Shown: positions 40,216 through 50,165, numbered from the stretch's first letter. The stretch: DNA of 64,000 nucleotides from Snodgrassella alvi (GCF_002777855.1 NZ_MEIK01000040.1:62001-126000), one strand, 5' to 3'. Numbers and translations: made by a program. The notes: generated by a model not told the origin, from the sequence alone.

Positions 40216-41157
40216 CTAGTTAATATCATTCAAAGGTTTAACCACTTCGTCAATCTGTTGATTCAAACTTTCCAGCCCATTACCTGACAGATACCATAAA
40301 TCTGCACTCAGATAGACCACTCTGGTACCGGCACGTTGCAACACGCTGCTGTCAAAATAATCATTACGCATAGGTGTATTTCCAATGGCTTTGCTGCGGT
40401 CAACAACGTACACAATATCTGGATGATATTGGGTAATAAAGCTGTTATCGACCATTAAACGTATTGGTTTGCCATCTTTACTGCTTTGCTGTACCGGCAA
40501 TTCATCTACCTTCAGTGCACGTTTAATCTTCAGCTCATCAAAAATTAATGCTGGATAACTACCCTGATTCATCAGCATTACCTTGCCATCATTATGCAGC
40601 ACTATAATGGCTTTCTGCGTGCTGTGCTCAGCCAACTCACGTGCTGCATTCATTTTTAGGGCTAACGCTTGTAATTGCTGCTGCGCCAAAGCTTCCTTAC
40701 CTGCCAACTTACCTAGCAGAAGAATTTGTTTTTGTACATTAGCAAAATAATTGCTATCAGTCTTTACCGAGTAATTCAACGTTGGTGCAATGGATTCTAA
40801 CTCTTTTGCAAAAGCATTTTGCCGCCCACTCATAATAATCAAGTCTGGTTTGGCTGCCCGAATAGCAGCAATGTCCGGTTCTTTCATTTTGCCAGAATCA
40901 TGTAACTGTCGATTCTGATACTGGTGCAAATAGGTAGGCAAATTACTAATTGGTGCAGCGATTATTCGCCTACCAGCACCCAGTGCATCCAGCGTATCCA
41001 TTGCGCCAAAATCCATTACCACAATTTTTTGTGGCGAAGCCGGCAGTTTTGCCTCATTCATAGCCTGAGTAACAGATACTGAAGCACTAGTCTGACAGGC
41101 ACTCAGCCCCAAAGCCAACGCCGACAATACCACCACAGCCAAGAATTTTTTCATCAT
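40216..41157 (-). CDS. Siderophore/iron ABC transporter substrate-binding lipoprotein (FetB/CeuE-like)
   Basis: The 313-residue protein has a lipoprotein signal with lipobox LSAC and acylated Cys21. A class III periplasmic-binding fold follows: QKIVVMDFGAMDTLDALGAG, the DIAAIRAAKPDLIIMSGRQ helix-strand unit, and HPDIVYVVDRSKAIG later. The family binds ferric siderophores (enterobactin-type in Neisseria FetB). It is alone: no permease or ATPase genes adjoin, so it must work with a transporter elsewhere. A strong Fur box stands just before it. The partner transporter may have been lost or moved. Confidence 0.9.
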   Translation of the reverse strand: MMKKFLAVVVLSALALGLSACQTSASVSVTQAMNEAKLPASPQKIVVMDFGAMDTLDALGAGRRIIAAPISNLPTYLHQYQNRQLHDSGKMKEPDIAAIRAAKPDLIIMSGRQNAFAKELESIAPTLNYSVKTDSNYFANVQKQILLLGKLAGKEALAQQQLQALALKMNAARELAEHSTQKAIIVLHNDGKVMLMNQGSYPALIFDELKIKRALKVDELPVQQSSKDGKPIRLMVDNSFITQYHPDIVYVVDRSKAIGNTPMRNDYFDSSVLQRAGTRVVYLSADLWYLSGNGLESLNQQIDEVVKPLNDIN

Positions 41158-41176
41158 TACATCCCCTTAAATACAA

Positions 41177-41195
41177 AATAATGATAATTATTATC
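41177..41195. promoter_or_regulatory. Fur box
   Basis: AATAATGATAATTATTATC matches the 19-base Fur consensus at 17 positions. It lies 19 bases upstream of the siderophore-binding gene start, where bound Fur would block its promoter. Confidence 0.85.
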
Positions 41196-41282
41196 ATTTA
41201 TATACAAACAAAAGTCTAGTCTGCAATGGTTACAAATACGAAATCTTAACTATAGGAGTCCGACAAAGATGGCGAAGCTTGT

Positions 41283-41660
41283 TCAAGTATCCAAATGTAC
41301 GCAGTTTAAAGCCAATAAAGCCGCAATAATCAGACCAAGGAAAACACTCACAATCTGCCAGTCTGTTCTTTCATTCAAAGATGCAAACAATATTGGCACT
41401 ACACCCTCCGCAACCGGCACAAACAACGTAAACTAATCAGCAAAATACACATCAACTCTTACCAGCAGCAGAAAACTACCTGCTAAGACCAGCAGTATCA
41501 AAATACACGAACTATTTTATTGAAATTAAGCGAATATTTCAGAACAATGGCTCACATTCCTTCTAGTAGTGCCAGCCAATATCAGAGACAGCCACACCTT
41601 CACTATTCCTATAAAAACTTTGCAGGCTGCGGTGTTTAAGAATGTATTTCAGTGTAGATG
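41283..41660 (-). pseudogene. Remnant of a multi-span membrane transporter, possibly EamA/DMT-type
   Basis: Reading the minus strand in one frame gives hydrophobic, protein-like pieces: FIGIVKVWLSLILAG, then ILILLVLAGSFLLLV, then VPVAEGVVPILFASLNERTD and IVSVFLGLIIAALLALN. They are separated by in-frame stops (TAA, TAA, TAG) and end at TGA (41283). Successive helices with a Pro-rich turn and an Asn-Glu-Arg loop look like the C-terminal half of a small-molecule exporter of the EamA family. The assignment is tentative. The 5' limit is not defined. It precedes the siderophore-binding gene on the same strand and may once have been its operon partner or neighbour. Confidence 0.45.
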
Positions 41661-41772
41661 CCTAAGCAGATGAATTAAAAACTAAAGTAAACCGGCAAAC
41701 ACAGCATTCAACACCCGTTTAATCTATAAGAATGTACGCTATCCATTTGCCAGAGAAAAAGTATCAGTATAA

Positions 41773-41793
41773 AAAAGCTTAAAACCAGCTTTT
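41773..41793 (-). terminator. Probable gloA terminator
   Basis: AAAAGCT, an 7-base loop and AGCTTTT, 14 bases beyond the gloA stop on the minus strand. Short stem, so only moderate support. Confidence 0.5.
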
Positions 41794-41806
41794 ACCAGAA
41801 AGAAAG

Positions 41807-42193
41807 TTAGTTCTTTTTCTGAATAAATTCTATTTTATATCCATCCGGATCTTCTACAAACGCGATCACTGTGGTGCCGTGCTGCATCGGGCCGGCCTCA
41901 CGAGTCACCTTACAGCCTTTAGCACGTACGGCATCACAGGCAGCATAGGCATCGTCTACTTCAATAGCAATATGGCCGTAACCAGTTCCTAAATCATATG
42001 CGTGCGTATCCCAGTTATAGGTCAGTTCCAACACCGTGGTGTCAGATTCCTCGCCATAACCTACAAATGCCAGCGTAAAACGGCCACCAGGAAAATCTTC
42101 ACGGCGCAACAGCTTCATACCCAGCACATCCTGATAAAACGCTAATGATTTATCTAAATCACCCACACGCAGCATAGTATGTAACATTCTCAT
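41807..42193 (-). CDS. gloA: Lactoylglutathione lyase (glyoxalase I)
   Basis: GloA isomerises the hemithioacetal of methylglyoxal and glutathione. The 128-residue protein starts [20 protein letters not shown] with the first metal His, followed by [39 protein letters not shown] with the second His, and the C-terminal Glu in GYKIEFIQ. These four ligands suit the nickel/cobalt-type bacterial enzyme. A GGAAC ribosome site precedes the ATG. It follows queA by 18 bases on the same strand. Confidence 0.95.
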   Translation of the reverse strand: MRMLHTMLRVGDLDKSLAFYQDVLGMKLLRREDFPGGRFTLAFVGYGEESDTTVLELTYNWDTHAYDLGTGYGHIAIEVDDAYAACDAVRAKGCKVTREAGPMQHGTTVIAFVEDPDGYKIEFIQKKN

Positions 42194-42211
42194 AATTGTT
42201 CCTTTTCTATT

Positions 42212-43255
42212 TTAATTATTCTGTCCGATTCGGCTTAGATTACCGAGCAGCATAGCATCGCCATAACTGAAAAAACGATATTGTTCAGCAATCGCATGCT
42301 GGTATACAGCACGGATTTCATCATAACCGCTAAACGCGCTAACTAACATTAACAGCGTGGATTTAGGCAGGTGAAAATTAGTAATCATACGGTCAATCAC
42401 CTTAAACTGGTATCCGGGCGTAATAAAAATATTGGTATCACCCTGACCAGCCTGCAACTTGCCACTGCGTGCGGCAGATTCCAATGCCCGCACCGCTGTG
42501 GTACCCACTGCCCAAACTTTATTGCCCCGTGCATGGGCTGCCTCAATTTCAGCTACCACAGTTTCACTTACGTCATACCATTCACTGTGCATGTGATGCT
42601 CTGCAATATTTTCCACCCGTACTGGCTGGAAAGTACCGGCACCAACATGCAAGGTGACTTCCGTCAGATGCACCCCTTTATCCCGCAGCTGTTGCAAAAT
42701 AGTATCGGTGAAATGTAGACCAGCAGTGGGCGCAGCCACTGCCCCCTCATATTTGGCATACACAGTCTGATAACGCTCATCATCGTCATCATCCGCTGAG
42801 CGGGTAATGTAAGGTGGCAATGGCAAATGGCCGTGAGCAGCCAGCAATTCCCATACTGTCTGCGTACCGGCAAAATGCAGTACAAACAGTTCACCTTGCC
42901 GTGCCTGCATCTGTGCATGCAAGCCACCTTCGAAAATCAGCTCTGTACCGGGCTTTGGCGATTTAGAGGAACGCACATGCGCCAGCGCCGTATGTGCGTC
43001 CAGCACTCGTTCAATCAGCGCCTCAATCTGGCCGCCGCTGGCCTTATGGCCAAACAGACGCGCCTTCATCACCCGCGTATTATTAAACACCAGCACATCA
43101 CCGGCAGCCACATAATCAGCCAAACAGGTAAACTTACTGTCAACAGGTGACTGCCCCGGCAAAGCCACCAATAAACGGCTACTGCCACGTACAGCCGGCG
43201 GATGCTGTGCAATCAGGTGAGGCGGTAAATCAAAATCAAAATCATTTATATGCAT
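42212..43255 (-). CDS. queA: S-adenosylmethionine:tRNA ribosyltransferase-isomerase
   Basis: QueA transfers and rearranges the ribosyl part of SAM onto preQ1 in tRNA to give epoxyqueuosine. The 347-residue protein begins [19 protein letters not shown], and carries [19 protein letters not shown], the [14 protein letters not shown] motif, [16 protein letters not shown] and [19 protein letters not shown]. Standard length. Operon with gloA. Confidence 0.97.
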   Translation of the reverse strand: MHINDFDFDLPPHLIAQHPPAVRGSSRLLVALPGQSPVDSKFTCLADYVAAGDVLVFNNTRVMKARLFGHKASGGQIEALIERVLDAHTALAHVRSSKSPKPGTELIFEGGLHAQMQARQGELFVLHFAGTQTVWELLAAHGHLPLPPYITRSADDDDDERYQTVYAKYEGAVAAPTAGLHFTDTILQQLRDKGVHLTEVTLHVGAGTFQPVRVENIAEHHMHSEWYDVSETVVAEIEAAHARGNKVWAVGTTAVRALESAARSGKLQAGQGDTNIFITPGYQFKVIDRMITNFHLPKSTLLMLVSAFSGYDEIRAVYQHAIAEQYRFFSYGDAMLLGNLSRIGQNN

Positions 43256-43506
43256 GTATACGTGCTAGAACAAGGCAAAAGTCGTATTATATGCCTACCG
43301 GCTCATACTGAAAAACAGCCAACCGTATAACAAGACCGCTACAGAGTCCGCACCAGCGGGTGCCGGCAGGAGCAAGCAAAATAAGGCTGCCAGCACACCA
43401 CGGTAGACAAAACCATGGTTTAAATAATCAAAAAAATACAAAAATACTGGACATTTGCGCTCATTTTCGGCAAAAATGGCGCAATTTTGCAAAAACCAAA
43501 CATTTT

Positions 43507-43965
43507 ATGAGTGCCTCAATTCTGGTTTTAAACGGCCCCAATCTCAATCTATTGGGAGTGCGCGAACCGCATATATATGGTCAGACCACACTGGCAGACA
43601 TTAATCAGAAGCTGCAACAACAGGCACAGGCAGCCGGTATGACATTGGAAACATTACAAAGCAATGCCGAACACATCCTGATTGAGCGGATTCAGGCGGC
43701 TTTATCCGACGATACCCGCTTCATAATCATCAATCCGGGCGCGTTCACACATACCAGTGTAGCCATCCGCGACGCTTTTGCCGCTGCCGGCAAACCATTT
43801 ATCGAAGTACATATATCCAATGTACATGCACGCGAAGCATTTCGACGCCATTCTTATCTCTCTGATATTGCCCTAGGGGTAATTTGCGGTCTGGGCGTGT
43901 ACGGCTATGAAGCAGCATTACATCGGGCAATTGAATACATTCAAGAGACCGGCCGCCAACACTAA
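43507..43965 (+). CDS. aroQ: 3-Dehydroquinate dehydratase, type II
   Basis: AroQ dehydrates 3-dehydroquinate in the shikimate pathway. The start ATG at 43507 gives [20 protein letters not shown], the canonical N terminus with the catalytic loop Arg following. [16 protein letters not shown] and [18 protein letters not shown] with the active-site His are visible. The open frame 49 codons upstream is non-conserved. 152 residues. The aroQ-accB-accC order is found in many proteobacteria. No strong ribosome site precedes the ATG. Confidence 0.95.
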   Translation: MSASILVLNGPNLNLLGVREPHIYGQTTLADINQKLQQQAQAAGMTLETLQSNAEHILIERIQAALSDDTRFIIINPGAFTHTSVAIRDAFAAAGKPFIEVHISNVHAREAFRRHSYLSDIALGVICGLGVYGYEAALHRAIEYIQETGRQH

Positions 43966-44007
43966 TACCTATTGCGGCCAGCTCCAATCACACAAGGGTT
44001 CATCATT

Positions 44008-44472
44008 ATGGATTTACGTAAACTTAAAAAACTCATTGATTTGGTAGAAGAGTCCGGCATTGCCGAAATCGAAGTAACCGAAGGTGAGGAAAAAGTACGC
44101 ATTACCCGTACCACTGCCGCCAACCAGCAGCAGATGTATGCTGCACCAATGCAGCAGCCTGCCATCATGGCCGCACCAGCAGCTGCACCCACAGACAATG
44201 CAGCCGCTGCTGCGCCTGAAACAACCGGCCCCGACTTAAGCAAGGCCGTTAAATCTCCTATGGTCGGCACTTTTTACCGTGCCGCCAGTCCCACCTCTGC
44301 CCCGTTTGTAGAGGTAGGTCAGACCGTTAATGCTGGCGATACCCTATGTATCATCGAAGCAATGAAACTAATGAATGAAATCGAAGCTGACCACAGCGGC
44401 GTAGTAAAAGAAATTCTTGTATCTAATGCGCAGCCTGTAGAGTTCGGTGAACCACTGTTTATTATTGAGTAA
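44008..44472 (+). CDS. accB: Biotin carboxyl carrier protein of acetyl-CoA carboxylase
   Basis: AccB carries the biotin that moves CO2 between AccC and AccA/AccD. The start [20 protein letters not shown] is preceded by AAGGG at 10 bases. An earlier ATG at 43972 adds 12 unconserved residues. After an Ala/Pro/Gln-rich linker (about residues 45-75), the lipoyl-like domain begins [14 protein letters not shown]. The biotin Lys lies in [14 protein letters not shown] near residue 120. 154 residues. Confidence 0.97.
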   Translation: MDLRKLKKLIDLVEESGIAEIEVTEGEEKVRITRTTAANQQQMYAAPMQQPAIMAAPAAAPTDNAAAAAPETTGPDLSKAVKSPMVGTFYRAASPTSAPFVEVGQTVNAGDTLCIIEAMKLMNEIEADHSGVVKEILVSNAQPVEFGEPLFIIE

Positions 44473-44517
44473 TCCTCAATTCAGTAATCTTTCCCGTTTC
44501 TTACAAGGTACTGCCTT

Positions 44518-45876
44518 ATGTTAAAAAAAGTTCTTATTGCCAATCGTGGCGAAATTGCGCTGCGCATTCTGCGCGCCTGCCATGAAATGGGCATTGCAAC
44601 AGTGGCTGTACATTCAGAAGCCGACCGTGATGCCCTGCATGTAAAATTGGCCGATGAATCCGTATGTATCGGCCCTGCCAGCTCTGCCCAAAGTTATCTA
44701 AACATTCCTGCCCTGATTTCTGCAGCTGAGGTAACCGATGCCGATGCCATCCATCCGGGCTATGGATTTCTGGCGGAAAACGACGGTTTTGCCGAACAGG
44801 TAGAACAATCCGGGTTTGTATTTATTGGCCCGCGGCCGGAAACCATTCGCCAGATGGGTGACAAAGTTTCCGCAAAAAAAGCCATGCAGGCTGCTGGCGT
44901 GCCATGCGTACCCGGTTCCGATGGTGCCCTACCGGAAGACCCGCATGAAATTGAAAAAATTGGTGCCGAAGTCGGCTATCCGGTAATAATCAAAGCTTCT
45001 GGCGGCGGCGGTGGCCGTGGCATGCGCGTAGTAGAAAAAGCCGAAGACCTTCTTTCTTCGGTAGAAATGACACGTACCGAAGCCGGTGCTGCCTTCGGCA
45101 ATCCGGCCGTGTATATGGAGCGCTATTTACAAAAACCGCGCCATATTGAAATTCAGGTATTATGCGACGAACATGGCCATGCCATTTATCTAGGCGAGCG
45201 AGACTGCTCCATGCAACGGCGCCACCAAAAAGTTATTGAAGAAGCGCCAGCACCATTTATTACCCCTGAAGAACGGGAGCGTATCGGCAATGCCTGTGTA
45301 GCAGCCTGCCAGCGCATCGGTTATCGTGGTGCCGGTACATTTGAATTTCTGTATGAAGATGGCGAATTTTTCTTCATTGAAATGAATACACGTGTACAAG
45401 TTGAGCATGCTATTACTGAGCTGATTACTGGCGTGGATATTGTACAGGAGCAAATCCGCGTAGCTTCCGGCCTGCCGTTATCCTATACACAGGATGATAT
45501 TTGTTTGCGGGGACATGCGTTCGAATGCCGCATCAACGCCGAAGATCCCTACACCTTTGTACCCAGTCCCGGCCTAATTACCAGTTGTCACCAACCTGGT
45601 GGCAATGGTGTACGCATCGATAGCCACATTTATCAGGGCTATACTGTACCACCCTACTATGACAGTATGATCGGGAAGGTATGTACCCATGGTCGTGACC
45701 GCGACGAAGCTATTGCCAAAATGAGCGTTGCATTACAGGAACTAGCAATTACCGGTATCAAAACCAATACCAACCTGCACCGCGACATTTTTGCCGATCC
45801 CGGCTTCATTCAAGGTGGTGAAAGTATCCACTATCTTGAACAATGGTTACAAAAACACAAAGAAGCACAAAAATAA
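44518..45876 (+). CDS. accC: Biotin carboxylase
   Basis: AccC carboxylates biotin on AccB with ATP and bicarbonate. The 452-residue ATP-grasp protein begins [20 protein letters not shown]. The glycine-rich ATP loop [13 protein letters not shown] is near residue 160. [25 protein letters not shown] follows, as does the [17 protein letters not shown] motif. It is 45 bases after accB and ends at a hairpin. Confidence 0.98.
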   Translation: MLKKVLIANRGEIALRILRACHEMGIATVAVHSEADRDALHVKLADESVCIGPASSAQSYLNIPALISAAEVTDADAIHPGYGFLAENDGFAEQVEQSGFVFIGPRPETIRQMGDKVSAKKAMQAAGVPCVPGSDGALPEDPHEIEKIGAEVGYPVIIKASGGGGGRGMRVVEKAEDLLSSVEMTRTEAGAAFGNPAVYMERYLQKPRHIEIQVLCDEHGHAIYLGERDCSMQRRHQKVIEEAPAPFITPEERERIGNACVAACQRIGYRGAGTFEFLYEDGEFFFIEMNTRVQVEHAITELITGVDIVQEQIRVASGLPLSYTQDDICLRGHAFECRINAEDPYTFVPSPGLITSCHQPGGNGVRIDSHIYQGYTVPPYYDSMIGKVCTHGRDRDEAIAKMSVALQELAITGIKTNTNLHRDIFADPGFIQGGESIHYLEQWLQKHKEAQK

Positions 45877-45908
45877 TTTACAATACGCATACATTGCGCT
45901 TTTGTTTG

Positions 45909-45940
45909 CAGGCAGCCGCAGTGGCTGCCTGAAGTTTTAT
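45909..45940 (+). terminator. accBC terminator with uptake-sequence-like arms
   Basis: CAGGCAGCC, a GCAGT loop and GGCTGCCTG followed by AAGTTTT. One arm reads GGCTGCCTGAA, close to the Simonsiella-type dialect of the neisserial DNA uptake sequence, arranged as an inverted pair in the way uptake sequences form terminators in Neisseria. Confidence 0.8.
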
Positions 45941-45969
45941 AAAACATCCAATTACGGTAATAAAAAGCC

Positions 45970-46866
45970 ATGCACTACCAACAAGTTGTCATCACAGTTT
46001 CTCAGGAGCAGGTAGACAGACTCTCCGACGCGCTGATAGAAAACGGTGCCCTAAGTACAGCCATTGAAGACGCCAATGCCGGCAACGAGAATGAGCAGCC
46101 AATTTTTGGCGAGCCGAATATGCCTGCCGAACAAGTGTGGCAACAAAGCAATATCGTGGCACTGTTTGATGAAAATGCCGATATCGAAGCGATTGTTTCT
46201 GCTGCTGCACGCGATTGTGCCTTTCCAATGCCCCAGTATTATCTAGAAACTATTCCGGAGCAGGACTGGGTAAGGCTGACACAGTCGCAGTTTGACCCTA
46301 TTCAGATTTCATCTCGCCTGTGGATTACGCCATCGTGGCACCAGCAGCCGGCCGATACAGACATAATTAATCTGCAACTCGACCCCGGTTTGGCCTTTGG
46401 TACCGGTAGCCACCCGACAACTCATTTGTGTCTGCAATGGCTGGATAAAAATATACGTGGGGGCGAAACCCTGCTTGATTATGGCTGCGGCTCCGGCATT
46501 CTCACCATAGCGGCTCTAAAACTGGGTTGTGGCCGTGCTTGTGGCGTTGACATTGACTCGCAGGCGCTTCGTGCCAGCGAAGACAATGCTCTCCAGAACC
46601 ATGTCCATGCCGAGTTTTACCTGCCGGACGACCTTCCGCCCGAACAGCAGTTTGATATTGTCGTTGCCAATATTCTGGCCAATCCGTTGCGGTTATTGGC
46701 GCAGATGCTGGCTGAACGCACCCGTACGGGCGGCCAGATCGTACTTTCGGGTATTCTGGCTGAACAGACAGAAGAGCTCAGTGAAATCTATCAGCAATGG
46801 TTTGATCTGAATTCGCCCAGAACACTAGAAGGTTGGGTATGCATTACTGGCCGCAAAAGAGCATAA
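45970..46866 (+). CDS. prmA: Ribosomal protein L11 methyltransferase
   Basis: PrmA trimethylates several amino groups of uL11 using SAM. The 298 residues include the substrate domain (PEQDWVRLTQSQFDPI) and the methyltransferase core: DPGLAFGTGSHPTTHLCLQWL, LLDYGCGSGILTIAALKLG, VDIDSQALRASEDNA and the FDIVVANILANPL motif. It starts 30 bases after the accC terminator hairpin. Confidence 0.96.
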   Translation: MHYQQVVITVSQEQVDRLSDALIENGALSTAIEDANAGNENEQPIFGEPNMPAEQVWQQSNIVALFDENADIEAIVSAAARDCAFPMPQYYLETIPEQDWVRLTQSQFDPIQISSRLWITPSWHQQPADTDIINLQLDPGLAFGTGSHPTTHLCLQWLDKNIRGGETLLDYGCGSGILTIAALKLGCGRACGVDIDSQALRASEDNALQNHVHAEFYLPDDLPPEQQFDIVVANILANPLRLLAQMLAERTRTGGQIVLSGILAEQTEELSEIYQQWFDLNSPRTLEGWVCITGRKRA

Positions 46867-46987
46867 TAAAACTGCTTAGTCATTTGCCTTATGGCACTGG
46901 TATGGCATACTGACACAGAATAATGGCTCCATACGTTTGACAGAACAGAATTACTCCTTTTAATTATATTGGTTTGCTGAAATAATC

Positions 46988-47785
46988 ATGTCTAAAACAA
47001 TTACTGTTATTTGTCCCAAATGCCATACAGAAAATACCGTTGCAACACCACCGCGCGACGGGGGACGTGTTGTGTGTCAGCAGTGTCAGCATCAATTTAC
47101 GGTGGTCTCAAAAATCCGCGCCAATAAAAACGTCACCCCGTCAGCGGCTGCAGGTAAAAAACAGAACCCAGCTGCCGAGAAACAAGTACCGAATGCTGAT
47201 GAGGTCATGGATATGCTTTCCAGCGCACTGAATCTCAATCAGCCCAGTAGCAGACGGGCACAGATATTTACCAGTGCACCTACCCCTAAAAACACGGCTG
47301 TCATCGACAAACGGCCGAATCTGAATACCCTGCTGAATCAGGTATCCAACAAAATAGAAATCCGTTTGCCTACTGTAACCGAACCGGAACCAGAGCAGCT
47401 GCATAAGCCTCAGCCACAGCTAGCCAGCAGCGAACTGCTGCTCAATCCGGCACCGCAGCCACAACCGGAAAAAGAAACACCGGCTACCAGCAACACTCCG
47501 ATACCGGTTGCCGAAGAAAACACTACTAACATTTCCATGAACAGCAATGTGAATAACCTGAATAATCTTGTTTTTACCTTATTGCCTAATGACAATCCAA
47601 ATCAGGCGGATGTACCATTGTTGCTCAATGATGCCATCGAAAAAACCGATGCCATCCACGCCAAAACCGAATTCTTGCATCACCAGCAGGACAAATTATC
47701 CAAAGAATTTAACTGGACACTGGCCACCATTGTTGCACTTACTGTGCTAATGATGCAGTTATTTTATTTAATGGCAGTAAAATGA
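46988..47785 (+). CDS. Zinc-ribbon membrane protein of unknown function
   Basis: The 265-residue protein has an N-terminal MJ0042-type zinc ribbon with ligands Cys9, Cys12, Cys30 and Cys33 (CPKCHTENT and CQQCQHQF). A long Pro/Gln/Thr/Ala-rich disordered linker follows (about 40-220). It ends in one C-terminal transmembrane segment (WTLATIVALTVLMMQLFYLM). This layout matches zinc-ribbon proteins next to prmA in other betaproteobacteria, whose role is unclear. Its stop codon overlaps the argA start (ATGA), so the two are coupled. Confidence 0.85.
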   Translation: MSKTITVICPKCHTENTVATPPRDGGRVVCQQCQHQFTVVSKIRANKNVTPSAAAGKKQNPAAEKQVPNADEVMDMLSSALNLNQPSSRRAQIFTSAPTPKNTAVIDKRPNLNTLLNQVSNKIEIRLPTVTEPEPEQLHKPQPQLASSELLLNPAPQPQPEKETPATSNTPIPVAEENTTNISMNSNVNNLNNLVFTLLPNDNPNQADVPLLLNDAIEKTDAIHAKTEFLHHQQDKLSKEFNWTLATIVALTVLMMQLFYLMAVK

Positions 47786-49119
47786 GCACCTCAACAGGTA
47801 ATCAGGACAATTTTCACAATCACCGTTTTGTTCACGATTTTCGTCAAGCCTCACCGTATATTCATCATTTAAACGGTAAAACAGTGGTACTGGCCATCAG
47901 CAGCCACGTACTGGTCAGCAACAAACTACCTGCACTAGCCGCCGATATCCTGCTACTGACCAGTTTGGGTATGCGCTTGGTTATCATTCACGGGTGCAGC
48001 CAGTTTATACAGGCTATAGCCGGTCAGAACACAGCCAACAGCATCGACGAAAATCCCATTACCGATGAACGCGCTCTGGAATTAGTCAAACAAGCCAGCG
48101 GCATTGCCCGTTTTAATCTGGAAGCTGCCTTGTCGATGATACCGACACAAGTTATGGAGCACAGTGCACCCAATGTACGTCTTGCTGGCGGAAATTTTCT
48201 GCGCGCCAAACCATTAGGTGTGATTAACGGTGTCGATATGAGTTACAGCGGCTGTGTGCGTAAAGTTGATGCAGCCGCCATTGAAGAACGGCTGGCTCAT
48301 AATCAGCTAGTATTAATCAGCCCGATAGGCCACTCACTTAGTGGCCAGTGCTACCGTTTGCAGGTCAATGAAGTTGCTCAGGCAGTGGCAGAAGCCATTC
48401 ATGCAGAAAAACTAATTTTTTTGGGTACACAGCCGGGTTTGATCGATGAACATCAGCAAACCATTAGTGAACTCAATTGCATTGAAATCAGCCAATTGCT
48501 GGCCAAGAGCGTAATGAATAAACGCCAGACTGAGCTCTTGCAGACAGCAGCACACGTACTGGAGCATGGCGTACAACGAGTCCATGTAGTATCCGGTCTA
48601 CAGGACGGCAGCTTGCTACAGGAGCTTTTCACGCGTGAAGGTAGCGGTACAGCAATGGCTAAAGCGCCGTTTATGCGTGTGCGGCCGGCTGAAAACAAAG
48701 ACATCGGTGATATCCTGCAACTCATTGCCCCGCTGGAGGCCAGCGGTATACTGTTGCCGCGCGACAGTGAATATATGGAAAACCACATTCAAGAGTTTTT
48801 CGTGCTCGAGCAAGATTGCTACGTATACGGTTGTGTGGCACTGCATGTTTACCCTGAGGCACAAGCCGGCGAGCTGGCATGCCTGATTGTTTCTCCGTCT
48901 GCTCGTGCACGCGGATACGGTGAACTGTTACTGGCACATGTTATTAAACAGGCACGGCAATTGCAGCTTCAGACATTGTTTGCGTTAAGTACCCACACCG
49001 GTGACTGGTTCGTTGAGCGAGGCTTTACCTCAGCCACATTGACGCAATTACCTCTGGAGCGGCAGCAGCAATACACCAGCAATAAACGCCAGTCTAAAAT
49101 ATTTAGCCGTCAGCTTTAA
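47782..49119 (+). CDS. argA: N-acetylglutamate synthase
   Basis: ArgA acetylates glutamate at the start of arginine synthesis. The 445-residue protein has an amino-acid-kinase-like domain (residues ~15-285, with ADILLLTSLGMRLVIIHGC and VRLAGGNFLRAKPLGVINGVD) used for arginine feedback. The GNAT domain at about 295-445 carries VRPAENKDIGDILQLIAPLE, ACLIVSPSARARGYGELLLAH and FALSTHTGDWFVERGF. This is the classic ArgA form. Starts in the stop of the zinc-ribbon gene. Confidence 0.95.
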   Translation: MSTSTGNQDNFHNHRFVHDFRQASPYIHHLNGKTVVLAISSHVLVSNKLPALAADILLLTSLGMRLVIIHGCSQFIQAIAGQNTANSIDENPITDERALELVKQASGIARFNLEAALSMIPTQVMEHSAPNVRLAGGNFLRAKPLGVINGVDMSYSGCVRKVDAAAIEERLAHNQLVLISPIGHSLSGQCYRLQVNEVAQAVAEAIHAEKLIFLGTQPGLIDEHQQTISELNCIEISQLLAKSVMNKRQTELLQTAAHVLEHGVQRVHVVSGLQDGSLLQELFTREGSGTAMAKAPFMRVRPAENKDIGDILQLIAPLEASGILLPRDSEYMENHIQEFFVLEQDCYVYGCVALHVYPEAQAGELACLIVSPSARARGYGELLLAHVIKQARQLQLQTLFALSTHTGDWFVERGFTSATLTQLPLERQQQYTSNKRQSKIFSRQL

Positions 49120-49182
49120 ACGCAACCAGCCCAAAATCTTTTACAATCTACCTTTTTCCCCGATTGCCATAAAGGAAGACAC

Positions 49183-49455
49183 ATGAGTCATATGGTGCAT
49201 TGCGTCAAACTGGGCAAAGAAGCACCCGGATTGAAATTTCCGCCCTTCCCCAATGAACTAGGTAAACGCATTTACGATAATGTATCGCAGGAAGCCTGGG
49301 ACGGCTGGTTACGTTATCAAACCATGATTATTAACGAAAACCGGCTTAGTCTGGCGGATCCACGTGCGCGTCAATACATCACCCAGCAAATGGAAAATTA
49401 CTTCTTCGGAGACGGCGCCGACCACATCAGTGGTTACACTCCACCAGAAGAATAA
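49183..49455 (+). CDS. yggX: YggX: iron-trafficking / oxidative damage protection protein
   Basis: The 90-residue cytosolic protein protects Fe-S enzymes from oxidants and is proposed to traffic Fe2+. Family marks are [20 protein letters not shown] with the conserved Cys, [22 protein letters not shown], and ENYFFGD near the end. AAGGAAG precedes the first ATG. A start three codons in (MVHCVK) is also possible. A strong hairpin follows. Confidence 0.96.
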   Translation: MSHMVHCVKLGKEAPGLKFPPFPNELGKRIYDNVSQEAWDGWLRYQTMIINENRLSLADPRARQYITQQMENYFFGDGADHISGYTPPEE

Positions 49456-49457
49456 TC

Positions 49458-49503
49458 GGAAAAGGCTGTAACCCTGCTTAGCAGGAACACAGCCTTTTCC
49501 TTT
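49458..49503 (+). terminator. yggX terminator, nested hairpin
   Basis: The outer stem GGAAAAGGCTGT / ACAGCCTTTTCC encloses a second hairpin CCTGC-TTA-GCAGG. The outer stem begins 3 bases after the stop codon. Confidence 0.85.
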
Positions 49504-49528
49504 GCCAGAATAAGGTAAGACAGTTTTT

Positions 49529-50080
49529 ATGGTGATACAGCTCATTAAAAGTGATTTATATCGTTACAGTGGCCGAACAGATTGGCGTGCTTTCCTACGT
49601 CATTATCTATGTAATCGTGGCTTTCGATTTACCTTCTGGCTGCGTCTGGCTTCAGCCACAAGCACATGGCGCAAATTGGCTTACCCGATGTATGTCTGGC
49701 AGAAGCACCGCAGCGGTATCATCATTAGCCCGCGTACGCCCATCGGCTATGGACTTTATATCGGCCATGGTGGCCCATTAATCATAAATAGCAGCGCACA
49801 GCTGGGTGAGAATGTCAACTTGTCCCCCTATACTGTTATCGGTGCCAACAACGGACCGGCAGCCAGAATCGGCAACAATGTCTATATTGGTCCCAACTGT
49901 AACCTAATTGAAAATGTTCACATCGGCGACAACGCCACTATTGGCGCTGGCAGTGTCGTTACCAAAAACATACCAGCCAACGCCACCGCTGCCGGAAATT
50001 ATGCCAAAGTTCTGAATTATCATCAGCCTGCACAGTTTATCCACAACCGCTGGCCACCAATGGCAGCAGACAAAACTTGA
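49529..50080 (+). CDS. Hexapeptide-repeat acyltransferase, serine acetyltransferase-like
   Basis: The 183-residue protein has an N-terminal helical part (YRYSGRTDWRAFLRHYLC). A left-handed beta-helix of hexapeptide repeats follows (ISPRTPIGYGLYIGHGGPLI, INSSAQLGENVNLSPYTVIG, NNVYIGPNCNLIENVHIGDN) and the closing AGSVVTKNIPANATAAGNYAK. The arrangement resembles serine acetyltransferase-type and capsule/LPS O-acetyltransferases. The catalytic His is probably in IGHGGPLI. Substrate cannot be named. It sits alone between yggX and ppk. Confidence 0.85.
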   Translation: MVIQLIKSDLYRYSGRTDWRAFLRHYLCNRGFRFTFWLRLASATSTWRKLAYPMYVWQKHRSGIIISPRTPIGYGLYIGHGGPLIINSSAQLGENVNLSPYTVIGANNGPAARIGNNVYIGPNCNLIENVHIGDNATIGAGSVVTKNIPANATAAGNYAKVLNYHQPAQFIHNRWPPMAADKT

Positions 50081-50165
50081 CCTGCAGCCAAAACAGTGCG
50101 AATGTTAACTAATTAACACCAAACTGACACTCTCTTACTCTAAATGACAGTAACAGGTATGCTCC

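Larger units (their letters stand above)
41161..41806. other. Gap holding a Fur box and a decayed gene
   Basis: This stretch of about 650 bases contains the Fur box at its left end, a pseudogene at about 41283-41660 on the minus strand, and the gloA terminator at 41773-41793. It has no intact gene. Confidence 0.6.
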
